Positions 15,935 to 24,130 of a stretch of DNA of 64,000 nt are shown one piece after another (the first letter of the stretch is position 1; each line of letters opens with the position of its first letter). Below the pieces are notes generated by a model. It saw only the letters and a program-made list of their open reading frames with translations. It was not told the origin of the DNA and ran no database searches. The stretch lies in the NCBI RefSeq assembly GCF_900141845.1, contig NZ_FQZB01000021.1:1-64000 (forward strand), in the 5' to 3' direction. A program made the translations under genes and the position numbers. The stretch comes from Clostridium cavendishii DSM 21758. Lineage in GTDB: Bacteria; Bacillota; Clostridia; Clostridiales; Clostridiaceae.

Positions 15935-18295
15935 ATGGTAAATGAAATTATTAAGATATCAGTCAGAAACTTAATAGAGTTTATTCTTAGAAGTGGTGAT
16001 ATAGATAGCGAGTATAGGGGTGCTAATAGAGCGGTATTAGGAACTAAGGCACATCAAAAGTTACAAAAAGCTAATGAACAATCCTTTGATGATTATAGAA
16101 AGGAAGTTTATTTAAAATGTGAGCTAAGTTATGGGAAGTTAAATTTAATTATAGATGGAAGAGCTGATGGGATATTTAGAGAAGGAGACTTTTATATAGT
16201 TGAAGAGATAAAAAGTACTAATTCTAAATTAGATTTGATAGATGAAAATTATAATGAACTACATTTGGCTCAAGTGAAGTTTTATGCTTATATGTACTGT
16301 ATAGAAAATAATATTAGAGATATAAAAATTCAACTTAGCTATTTTCAGCTAAGTACAGAAGAAGTTAAAAGCTTCAGACGTGAATACAATTTAGAAGAGT
16401 TACAAGAATTTGTGATGTATGTAGTTAAGCAGTATGAAAAATGGGCTAGTTATAAATCAGACTGGGTAGATAAAAGAAATGAGTCAATAAAAGTTTTAGA
16501 GTTTCCGTACAAAAGTTATAGGCATAGACAAAGGGATCTAGCTGTAGCTGTTTATAACACTATAAAAAATGAGGGAATAATATATGCAGAAGCACCTACA
16601 GGTATAGGAAAAACAATATCAACAACATTTCCAGCTATTAAATCAATTGGAGAAGGGTTAACTGATTGTATTTTTTATTTAACATCAAAAACTATAACAA
16701 GGACTGTTGCAGAGGAAGCTTTTATTAAAATGAAAGCTAATGGTCTTAAAATTAAAAGCATAAGCTTAACTGCTAAGGATAAAATCTGCTTTAATAACGA
16801 AAAGAGTTGTAATGCTGAAGAATGTGAATATGCTAAGGGATATTATGACAGGATAAATGATGTAGTATATGAAATGATTAAGAAGGAGGATACCTTTTCT
16901 AGAGAGGTTATAGAGCAATATGCGCAAATGTATAGGGTGTGTCCTTTTGAATTATCATTGGATATTAGTTTGTTTTGTGATGCTGTTATTTGTGATTATA
17001 ATTATGCTTTCGATCCAAGGGTAAATCTTAAAAGGTTTTTTCAGGAAACTGTGAAAGAGAATTATGTATTTTTAGTGGATGAAAGCCATAATTTAGTGGA
17101 TAGGGCTAGAGAGATGTATTCTTCTAGTTTATCGAAAAATAAAATTTTAAAAGTAAGAGGTATTGTTAAAGCAAAATCAAAGCTATTATATAAATATTTA
17201 AATAGTATAAATAGATTTTTTAATGATTATAAAGGGGAAGTTCAAGGTACTGGTGGGAATAGTTTAATTATTAAAGAATCACCTACAGATATAATACCCC
17301 TTTTAAGAAATTTTTTAAGAGAAGCTGATGAATATTTAGTTAAAAATAAAGGAACGGAAGATTATGATTGTATCCTAGAATTATATTTTGATATAAATAA
17401 TTTTATAAATATTTTTGAAATATATGATGAAGGATATTATACATATTTTACTTTTGAAAATGGAGATTTTATAGTTAAATTATTTTGTATAGAGCCTAGA
17501 AATCAGTTAGAAAAACTATACAAAAATGCGAGAGCTATAGCTATGTTTTCAGCGACCTTAACTCCTAAAAATTATTATATGGATATGTTAGGAAGAAAGG
17601 AAACGTTATATAGTTTAACTTTACAAAGTCCATTCCCTCAAGAAAATTTAAGTGTAAGTTTAGCTCCTATAGCTACTAAATTTGTATTAAGGGATAAAAC
17701 TAAAAGTATAATAAAGGAATATATATATGAGTTTATCAAAAATAGAAAAGGAAATTATATGGTGTTTTTTCCCTCTTATGCATATATGAAATCTATATAT
17801 GATGGATTTAGGGGTGAGTATGTAGATATAGATATAATTATACAAAAAGAATCTATGAATGAAGATGAACGTGAAGAATTTTTAAAAGAATTTGATGAGA
17901 ATAATGTAAATACTAAAATAGCATTTTGTGTAATGGGAGGTGTATTTTCAGAGGGAATAGATCTTATAAGGGAGAAACTTATAGGAGCTATAATAGTAGG
18001 AGTTGCATTGCCACAGATATGTTTAGAAAGAGACCTTATTAAAAAGTATTATGATGACAAGGATTTAAGTGGTTATGATTATTCTTATACTTATCCTGGA
18101 ATGACGAAAGTTTTACAGGCGGCAGGCAGGGTTATAAGAACAATGGAGGATAAAGGAGCAATATTATTAATAGATAATAGATTTTATACTAAAAAGTATT
18201 TTAATATTATGCCACAAAATTGGAACCATATTAAGCTTATAAAGAATAAGGAACACCTAAATATCGTTTTAAAAGAATTTTGGAAAAATGTGTAG
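15935..18295 (+). CDS. PD-(D/E)XK nuclease fused to an XPD/DinG-type Fe-S helicase
   Basis: A 786-residue DNA repair enzyme. The N-terminal 170 residues look like a RecB-type PD-(D/E)XK nuclease: GTKAHQKL, D78 in GRADG, and E91-x-K93 in EEIKS. Residues about 190-786 are a superfamily 2 helicase of the XPD/DinG class: Walker A EAPTGIGKT (K226), four Cys of an Fe-S cluster (KICFN, KSC, EEC, VCPFE), DESH at 382-385, FSATLTP, GGVFSEGIDL and the final motif QAAGRVIRT. The expected activity is 5'-3' unwinding coupled to cleavage of a flap or branched DNA. AAGAGGT precedes the ATG. There is no LexA site directly upstream. A weak hairpin (18332-18369) may end transcription before the histidine kinase gene. 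Confidence 0.88.
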   Translation: MVNEIIKISVRNLIEFILRSGDIDSEYRGANRAVLGTKAHQKLQKANEQSFDDYRKEVYLKCELSYGKLNLIIDGRADGIFREGDFYIVEEIKSTNSKLDLIDENYNELHLAQVKFYAYMYCIENNIRDIKIQLSYFQLSTEEVKSFRREYNLEELQEFVMYVVKQYEKWASYKSDWVDKRNESIKVLEFPYKSYRHRQRDLAVAVYNTIKNEGIIYAEAPTGIGKTISTTFPAIKSIGEGLTDCIFYLTSKTITRTVAEEAFIKMKANGLKIKSISLTAKDKICFNNEKSCNAEECEYAKGYYDRINDVVYEMIKKEDTFSREVIEQYAQMYRVCPFELSLDISLFCDAVICDYNYAFDPRVNLKRFFQETVKENYVFLVDESHNLVDRAREMYSSSLSKNKILKVRGIVKAKSKLLYKYLNSINRFFNDYKGEVQGTGGNSLIIKESPTDIIPLLRNFLREADEYLVKNKGTEDYDCILELYFDINNFINIFEIYDEGYYTYFTFENGDFIVKLFCIEPRNQLEKLYKNARAIAMFSATLTPKNYYMDMLGRKETLYSLTLQSPFPQENLSVSLAPIATKFVLRDKTKSIIKEYIYEFIKNRKGNYMVFFPSYAYMKSIYDGFRGEYVDIDIIIQKESMNEDEREEFLKEFDENNVNTKIAFCVMGGVFSEGIDLIREKLIGAIIVGVALPQICLERDLIKKYYDDKDLSGYDYSYTYPGMTKVLQAAGRVIRTMEDKGAILLIDNRFYTKKYFNIMPQNWNHIKLIKNKEHLNIVLKEFWKNV

Positions 18296-18331
18296 TATTT
18301 TATAGAAATAATTCAAAAAAAAGGATATAAT

Positions 18332-18369
18332 AAAAAGTATGTAATTATATAATATTATATGCTTTTTAT
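18332..18369 (+). terminator. weak AT-rich hairpin after the helicase gene
   Basis: AAAAAGTAT pairs with ATGCTTTTT (one G-U) around an AT-rich interior and is followed by ATTTTA. It could be a partial terminator; the kinase gene starts 20 bases later. Confidence 0.4.
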
Positions 18370-18389
18370 TTTACGTTTAGGGGGCTATC

Positions 18390-20402
18390 ATGGGTAATTT
18401 AATAAAAGGGGAAAAAAGAATAGAAGAAAGATATAGAATACTATTTGAAAATAGTATGGATTCAATTATAATACATGAAGATTTTAAAAGTATTTATCTA
18501 AATAATAATACTATTAATATGTTCGGAATTAAAAAAAGTGATAATATTGTTGGCAGGAATATTCTAAGTTTTATACATCCCTATTATCGTGAAATTTTAA
18601 AAGAAAAAATAAAAGAGAGTCATGAGGAAGAGGGAGAAGTAGAAATTTTAAAAGAACAATTGATGAAACCTAATGGAGAAATTATAGACGTTGAAATCAA
18701 AATGACATATATGAATTTAGAAGGACAAAAATATGATATATGGTTCATAAAGGATATAACAAAAAGTAAGAGTATTGATAAAAAATTAAAGAAAAGCGAA
18801 GATTATTTTAGAAAATTATTTAATAATGTAAATGATGCTATTTATTTAAATAAAATAGAAGTAGATGGACTACCTTCAAAGTATATTGAGGTTAATGATG
18901 TTGCTTGTAAGCGAAGTGGATATAAAAGAGATGAGTTTTATAACTTGACAGTTTATGATACTAATCTTTCATTAAATCAAGAAAAGGTTAAAAAGCTAAT
19001 AAAGATGCTTAATGAAAGAAATAACGTAATTTATGAGAGTATAGAAAAAACTAAGAATGGAAAATTTATAGATGTTGAAATAAACAGTATGCTATTGATA
19101 CTAGAAGAGGAAAAATATATATTAGCAATATCTAGAGATATCTCTGAAAGAAAGGCAAATGAAGTATTGGCTAAAAAAAGAGAAGATTCGTATAAACTTC
19201 TTATAGAAACTCTTCCTTATGGAGTGTATATATGGAGCGGGGCGCGTTTAACTTTTGCAAACAAAGTAGGATTAGATTATTTAGGCGCTAAAGATTTATT
19301 AGAAGTAAAAGATAAGGGGTATAGACATATAGTAGAGCCACATGAAGACTTTGCCGAAGAACATTATAAAGATATAAAGTTTGTGGAGAAGAATGGCTAT
19401 ATGCCGCTTAAGGAAGGAAAATTCATAAGAAGAAAAGATAATAAGGTTCTAGACTTAGAAACAATAGTAACAAAATATGGTTATGAAGAAGGCGAGAAAA
19501 CTTATCTTATAGTTGCGAGAGATATAAGTGATAGAAAAAAAGCAGAAAGTTTAGAACGGGATATGGGTGAAAAAATAAGAATGCTAAAAGAAATTTCTGA
19601 ATATGAAAAAATGAGAACAGAATTTTTTGCTAATATATCACATGAATTAAGAACTCCTGTTAATGTTATATTTAGTGCATTGCAGCTTATTAATAGTAAT
19701 ATTGAAACTTTTGATGATTTGGGTGAGAATATTGAAAAATATAAGAGACATATTAATACTATGAAACAAAATTGCTTTAGGCTAGTAAGGCTTATTAATA
19801 ATTTAATAGATGTAACAAAAATAGATTCTGGATACTTTAGTATAAACCTAGTAAATGCAGATATAGTAAGTGTAGTAGAGAATATTACACAATCGGTAGC
19901 AGAATATATATCAAATAAAGGGATTGATCTTATATTCGATACCGAAATTGAAGAAATGGTAATAGCTTGTGACCCTGATAAGATAGAGAGAATAATATTA
20001 AATCTTATATCTAATGCTGTTAAGTTTACAAAGTCAGGAGGAAGCTTATTTGTAACTATGAGTATAAGGAATGGTAATGTATTAATATCAGTTAAGGATA
20101 CTGGAATAGGTATACCAAAAGAAAAACAAGCCGTAATATTTGAAAGATTTGTGCAACTTGATAAGTCACTTACTAGAAGGAATGAAGGTAGTGGTATAGG
20201 TTTATCACTTGTTAAATCATTGGTAGAAATGCATAATGGTAAGGTAAGTATTAAAAGTGAGGAAAATAAGGGAAGCGAATTTATTATAGAACTACCAATA
20301 GTTAGGTTGGAAAATCGGGAAAATGATATATTTCAAGCGGATTATAGAATACAAGATAATGTGGAAAAAATAAATATAGAGTTTTCAGATATTTATTTTT
20401 AG
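18390..20402 (+). CDS. Cytoplasmic sensor histidine kinase with three PAS domains
   Basis: A 670-residue orphan kinase without membrane segments. Three PAS domains occupy about residues 12-128, 135-255 and 265-390; the first two end in IKDITK or SRDISE and the third in ARDISDR, the usual PAS/PAC exits. The kinase core has the phosphoacceptor H418 in SHELRTP, the N box NLISNAVKF, and glycine boxes DTGIGIP and GSGIGLSL. No response regulator gene is adjacent, a feature shared with orphan kinases that feed Spo0A in clostridia, so a sporulation phosphorelay input is possible but unproven. The start is ATG 18390 after TTAGGGGGC. A hairpin follows. Confidence 0.92.
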   Translation: MGNLIKGEKRIEERYRILFENSMDSIIIHEDFKSIYLNNNTINMFGIKKSDNIVGRNILSFIHPYYREILKEKIKESHEEEGEVEILKEQLMKPNGEIIDVEIKMTYMNLEGQKYDIWFIKDITKSKSIDKKLKKSEDYFRKLFNNVNDAIYLNKIEVDGLPSKYIEVNDVACKRSGYKRDEFYNLTVYDTNLSLNQEKVKKLIKMLNERNNVIYESIEKTKNGKFIDVEINSMLLILEEEKYILAISRDISERKANEVLAKKREDSYKLLIETLPYGVYIWSGARLTFANKVGLDYLGAKDLLEVKDKGYRHIVEPHEDFAEEHYKDIKFVEKNGYMPLKEGKFIRRKDNKVLDLETIVTKYGYEEGEKTYLIVARDISDRKKAESLERDMGEKIRMLKEISEYEKMRTEFFANISHELRTPVNVIFSALQLINSNIETFDDLGENIEKYKRHINTMKQNCFRLVRLINNLIDVTKIDSGYFSINLVNADIVSVVENITQSVAEYISNKGIDLIFDTEIEEMVIACDPDKIERIILNLISNAVKFTKSGGSLFVTMSIRNGNVLISVKDTGIGIPKEKQAVIFERFVQLDKSLTRRNEGSGIGLSLVKSLVEMHNGKVSIKSEENKGSEFIIELPIVRLENRENDIFQADYRIQDNVEKINIEFSDIYF

Positions 20403-20406
20403 AAAT

Positions 20407-20445
20407 ACTCCCATAAATTTATGATTTATGGGAGTTAATTATTTA
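20407..20445 (+). terminator. hairpin after the histidine kinase gene
   Basis: ACTCCCATAAAT and ATTTATGGGAGT form a perfect 12-bp stem with a TTATG loop and a moderately T-rich tail. It may also serve the convergent aldose epimerase gene. Confidence 0.75.
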
Positions 20446-20478
20446 TAAAGTAAACTTACAATTGAAGTACTTTATTTT

Positions 20479-21357
20479 TTATTCATGTATTGTTACATTG
20501 TAATCACATTTAAAGCTTTTATTAATATTTAATTTTATTATACCTGCTTTTTCTTTGAAATCAGCATTAAAATCCACAAAATCAGCATGACCAAACCAAG
20601 GTTCTATACATACAAAAGGAGCTCCTGTTGGTTTAGACCAAAGTCCTAAATGAGGAAAATTCTTAAAATTGAATTCTACATATTTATTATGATTTTTAGA
20701 TTTTAAATTTATTATACGAGAATTTAAATCATAAAAAACTAAAGCATCATTTTTAAAAACTTCTGAAGTTAAAGGAATTATATTCTCATTATTTAAGTAT
20801 GGAATTTCATTATGAGTGAAGTAACCTAAAGGTGATAATTCCATTATAGATTTAGTTTCTTTCTTTTCAAATTCAAAATAATAATCTTCAAAGTTTTCAT
20901 TTTCTAAAATAGGACACATAAATGCTGGATGAGCACCTATTGAGAAATAAATTTCTTTATCATCTATATTTATAACCTTATATTCAATATTGACAGTAGA
21001 ATTTTGAAGAGTGTATGTTATTTCAAGAGAAAATTTAAAAGGATAAACCTTTAAAGTGTCTTTAGAATAATTAAGTCTGAAACTTATACTAGATTCTGTT
21101 TCAGCTATTTTTTCAAAATTGGAAATTCTAGCAAGACCATGTTGAGGTAATTCATAAGTTGTTCCGTTAACGGTATATTTATTATTAAGAACTTTGCCTA
21201 CTATAGGAAACAGAATTGGAGAGTGATATTTCCAATATTCTGCATTACCATTCCATAAAAATTCGGTATTAGTTTGTTTTCCTTGTATGCTATGAAGCTC
21301 TGCACCAGCATCACAAACTTCTAATTTTAATAATTCATTTTGTAAAATATAATTCAT
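20479..21357 (-). CDS. Aldose 1-epimerase family protein (LacX-like)
   Basis: A 292-residue member of the galactose mutarotase-like superfamily, LacX branch. Seen: a beta-rich sequence with the family's ELPQHGLAR and SIGAHPAF His motifs and a C-terminal catalytic-Glu segment, CIEPWFGHAD. These residues carry acid/base catalysis in mutarotases, so activity on a hexose or hexose phosphate is expected; the exact sugar is unknown. Start at ATG 21357, five to six bases after GAAAGGATGG; an in-frame ATG nine bases earlier overlaps that site. galE lies about 1.2 kb away on the same strand, fitting a galactose/UDP-sugar theme, but a BrkB gene of opposite direction separates them. Confidence 0.87.
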   Translation of the reverse strand: MNYILQNELLKLEVCDAGAELHSIQGKQTNTEFLWNGNAEYWKYHSPILFPIVGKVLNNKYTVNGTTYELPQHGLARISNFEKIAETESSISFRLNYSKDTLKVYPFKFSLEITYTLQNSTVNIEYKVINIDDKEIYFSIGAHPAFMCPILENENFEDYYFEFEKKETKSIMELSPLGYFTHNEIPYLNNENIIPLTSEVFKNDALVFYDLNSRIINLKSKNHNKYVEFNFKNFPHLGLWSKPTGAPFVCIEPWFGHADFVDFNADFKEKAGIIKLNINKSFKCDYNVTIHE

Positions 21358-21687
21358 ATTGACCATCCTTTCATAAATGAGAATATATAAATAAAAATGT
21401 ATTTAATTTTAAGGGTATTTCTAATAAAATAGTAATAGAAATTTCCTTATAAATCAATTATACCATTACAAAAACTTATATTACAAAATTTACTGGTGTT
21501 ATTTTTATTGAAAATATAAATACTATTTAGAGTGTTTATATAGTATTCATTTAATATATGGTTTAATATGCTTTTTACAAATTAAATTTAGTATTACTTT
21601 ATGTTTAGAAATTGTATTAATATAAATGTAAATTTTGAAATGCAACATGTATAATTAAAAAGTAATAAAAATAAAAGAGGAGGACAA
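21358..21687. other. Divergent intergenic region, no gene seen
   Basis: 330 bases of AT-rich DNA between divergent genes. A TATAAT-like -10 near 21650 (in GTATAATTAA) lies about 30 bases before the ribosome site of the BrkB gene, without a good -35. Nothing else is evident. Confidence 0.4.
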
Positions 21688-22524
21688 ATGAAAAAATTAA
21701 CTTTAATTAAGATTAAAAAGTATATAAAGTTATCTAAGACTCTATATACAAAGATTTTAGAGGATGATATTTTTGCTTTGGCAGCTCAATTATCGTACAA
21801 TTTAATACTTGCTTTCTTCCCATTTCTAATTTTTTTATTAACATTAATAGGTTTTAGTAGTTTAGATAGTAACTCTGTACTTGAGCTATTGAAACCAGTA
21901 ATACCGCACTCATCTTATTATTTAATTAAAGAAATTGTAGTAGAAGTGGTTGATGTTCAAAGAAGTGGTTTATTATGGTTTAGTATAGGATTATCTATAT
22001 GGACTGCCGCATCAGGATTTAGTGCTGTTATAAACGGATTAAATAAGGCATATTCGGTTAAAGATAAACGTTCCTTTATAAAGATAAGAATTATTTCAAT
22101 AATATGTACTTTTATATTAGCAATACTTATTATTTTAACTTTATTTTTATTAGTTTTTGGAGATTTAATAGGTCAGTACTTATTAAATACATTTCATTTT
22201 GATTTAGCTATACACTTTATTTGGAATGTGTTAAGAATAATAATAATAATATCTATGATGGTAATCACGTTTGTTGCTCTATATAACTATACTCCTAGTA
22301 AAAGACTTGGATGGCGTAAGGTCTTGCCGGGAGCAATAACCACAACAATAGGTTGGATAATAAGTTCATATGCATTTGCTTTTTATGTAAATAATTTTAG
22401 TAATTATTCAAGATTATATGGAAGCCTTGGGGCTGTTGTAGTATTAATGACTTGGATATTTATAACTTCTTTAATACTAATAGTTGGTGGAGAAATAAAT
22501 GCAGTTTTAGCTAATAAAAATTAA
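21688..22524 (+). CDS. YihY/BrkB-family integral membrane protein
   Basis: A 278-residue protein with six predicted membrane helices. It carries the family's features: LAAQLSYNLILAFFPFLIFLL near the start (in parts), WTAASGFSAVINGLNKAY in the middle, and the C-terminal SRLYGSLGAVVVLMTWIF. The family was once called ribonuclease BN but is now seen as a membrane protein of uncertain, possibly transport, function. AAGAGGAGG stands before the ATG. It is a single gene ending in a hairpin that contains its own stop codon. Confidence 0.9.
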   Translation: MKKLTLIKIKKYIKLSKTLYTKILEDDIFALAAQLSYNLILAFFPFLIFLLTLIGFSSLDSNSVLELLKPVIPHSSYYLIKEIVVEVVDVQRSGLLWFSIGLSIWTAASGFSAVINGLNKAYSVKDKRSFIKIRIISIICTFILAILIILTLFLLVFGDLIGQYLLNTFHFDLAIHFIWNVLRIIIIISMMVITFVALYNYTPSKRLGWRKVLPGAITTTIGWIISSYAFAFYVNNFSNYSRLYGSLGAVVVLMTWIFITSLILIVGGEINAVLANKN

Positions 22525-22557
22525 TGACTTCTAAAAAGAAGTCATTAATTTTTTATT
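22522..22557 (+). terminator. terminator overlapping the BrkB stop codon
   Basis: TAATGACTTCT and AGAAGTCATTA form an 11-bp stem with an AAAA loop, followed by ATTTTTTATTT. The stop codon is the first base triplet of the stem. It may also help end the convergent galE. Confidence 0.92.
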
Positions 22558-22565
22558 TCTTATTT

Positions 22566-23546
22566 TTAATAACCATTTGGATGATTGCTATGCCAATTCC
22601 AAGCAGTTTTTATTATTGTTTCTAAAGAGTCAAATTTAGGTTTCCAGCCAAGTTCAGCTATAGCTTTTTCAGAAGAAGCTATAAGTACAGCAGGATCACC
22701 AGCTCTTCTTGGTGCTACTTCAGCAGGGATTGGATGATTTGTAACTTTTCTTGCTACATCAACAACTTCTTTAACAGTAAACCCAGTACCATTTCCTAGG
22801 TTATAGATTCTACTTTCTCCACCATTTCTTAATCTTTTTAGGGCTAGAGAGTGTGCAGAGGCCAAATCAGATACGTGAATATAATCTCTTACACAAGTAC
22901 CATCTTTAGTATCATAATCATCTCCAAACATCATTATCTTATCTCTTTTTCCAAGAGCAACTTGAAGAATAAGAGGGATTAAGTGAGTTTCAGGTGAATG
23001 ATCTTCGCCTATTTTACCATTTGTATGAGCACCAGCTGCATTAAAGTATCTTAAAGCAGTATACTTAATGCCGTAACATTCGTCACACCATTTAAGAATT
23101 TTTTCGACTAAAAGTTTCGATTCTCCGTAGGCGTTAGTTGGTAAATTTTTATCCTCTTCTAAAATAGGAATATTATCAGGTTCTCCATAAGTTGCGGCTG
23201 TAGAAGAGAATACTATGTATTTAACATTATGATCTTTCATTGCTTCAAGAAGACTTATTGTTCCAGATACGTTATTATTAAAGTATTTTAGTGGGTTACT
23301 CATACTTTCACCAACCAAAGAATAAGCAGCAAAATCTATAACTGCATCTATTTTATTTTCGGTGAATACTTTATCTAAAATAGCTCTATCCCTTAAATCT
23401 CCATTGTAAACTTTTCCGCCAAGAATTGCATCTTTGTGGCCCTTTTCAAAGTTGTCCAAAATAACTACTTCTTCGTTATTTTCTAAAAGTTCTGCTACCA
23501 TGTGGCTACCTATATATCCAGCACCGCCACAAACTAAAATTGCCAT
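22566..23546 (-). CDS. galE: UDP-glucose 4-epimerase
   Basis: A 326-residue GalE that interconverts UDP-glucose and UDP-galactose (Leloir pathway and cell-surface polysaccharide supply). Short-chain dehydrogenase features are present: NAD-binding GGAGYIGSH, the SST segment (VFSSTAATYGEP) and the catalytic YGESK (Tyr-x-x-x-Lys). The substrate segment ALRYFNAAGAH and the C-terminal RAGDPA are typical. Length is normal. GGAGG precedes the ATG. It converges on the BrkB gene. No galK or galT is visible in the window, so it may mainly serve surface sugar synthesis. Confidence 0.96.
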   Translation of the reverse strand: MAILVCGGAGYIGSHMVAELLENNEEVVILDNFEKGHKDAILGGKVYNGDLRDRAILDKVFTENKIDAVIDFAAYSLVGESMSNPLKYFNNNVSGTISLLEAMKDHNVKYIVFSSTAATYGEPDNIPILEEDKNLPTNAYGESKLLVEKILKWCDECYGIKYTALRYFNAAGAHTNGKIGEDHSPETHLIPLILQVALGKRDKIMMFGDDYDTKDGTCVRDYIHVSDLASAHSLALKRLRNGGESRIYNLGNGTGFTVKEVVDVARKVTNHPIPAEVAPRRAGDPAVLIASSEKAIAELGWKPKFDSLETIIKTAWNWHSNHPNGY

Positions 23547-23727
23547 AAAATTACCTCCATAAAATAAATATACAAGTACATTATAAACCTTTTCATTAAT
23601 ATAGACTATATAGTTTGTAAATTAATAAGAAATAAGAATTTTATTTACAAGATAATTTTAAATAAAATGAATAATATAGAAAAATGTGGTTAGAATTAAC
23701 AATGAGTAATTTCAGGAGGTATTAATT

Positions 23728-24084
23728 ATGAATAAAATTGTTTTACTTGGAAAACTTATAAGAGACCCTGAACTAAAAGTATTAGATGATAGTGACAAGG
23801 TATACTCAAAGTTTATAATTGCAGTTGAAAGAAGTTTCAAATCAAGTGACGGAGAAAGAAAGTCTGACCTTATACCTGTAACTATATGGGGTAGGAAGGC
23901 AGAGGTTGTATGTAAATATCTTCATAAGGGTGATTTAATAAGCTTAAGTGGAAGACTTATGACTGGTAGCTACGAAGATAAGCTGGGGGAAAAGAAGTAC
24001 ATAGCTCAAGTAGTTGCTGAGGATTTTAGATTTGTAGGAAATAAGAGAAATGTACACCAAGATGGAGAAGTTAAAGTAGAATAG
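23728..24084 (+). CDS. Single-stranded DNA-binding protein paralog, short form
   Basis: A 118-residue protein with one OB fold of the Ssb type (MNKIVLLGKLIRDPEL; PVTIWGRKAEVVCKYLHKGD; SLSGRLMTGSYED; VVAEDFRFV). It lacks the long acidic tail ending in DDxPF that binds partner proteins in the main Ssb; the C-terminus is VHQDGEVKVE. It is therefore an accessory Ssb, as in SsbB-type paralogs, rather than the replicative one. TCAGGAGG is well placed. It stands alone with its own terminator, divergent from galE. Confidence 0.9.
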   Translation: MNKIVLLGKLIRDPELKVLDDSDKVYSKFIIAVERSFKSSDGERKSDLIPVTIWGRKAEVVCKYLHKGDLISLSGRLMTGSYEDKLGEKKYIAQVVAEDFRFVGNKRNVHQDGEVKVE

Positions 24085-24094
24085 ATATAAATTA

Positions 24095-24130
24095 AGCTGG
24101 CTTTAATTATTTAAAGCCAGCTATATATTT
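24095..24130 (+). terminator. terminator between ssb paralog and flavodiiron gene
   Basis: AGCTGGCTTTAA and TTAAAGCCAGCT form a perfect 12-bp stem with a four-base loop, followed by ATATATTT. Probably bidirectional. Confidence 0.85.
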
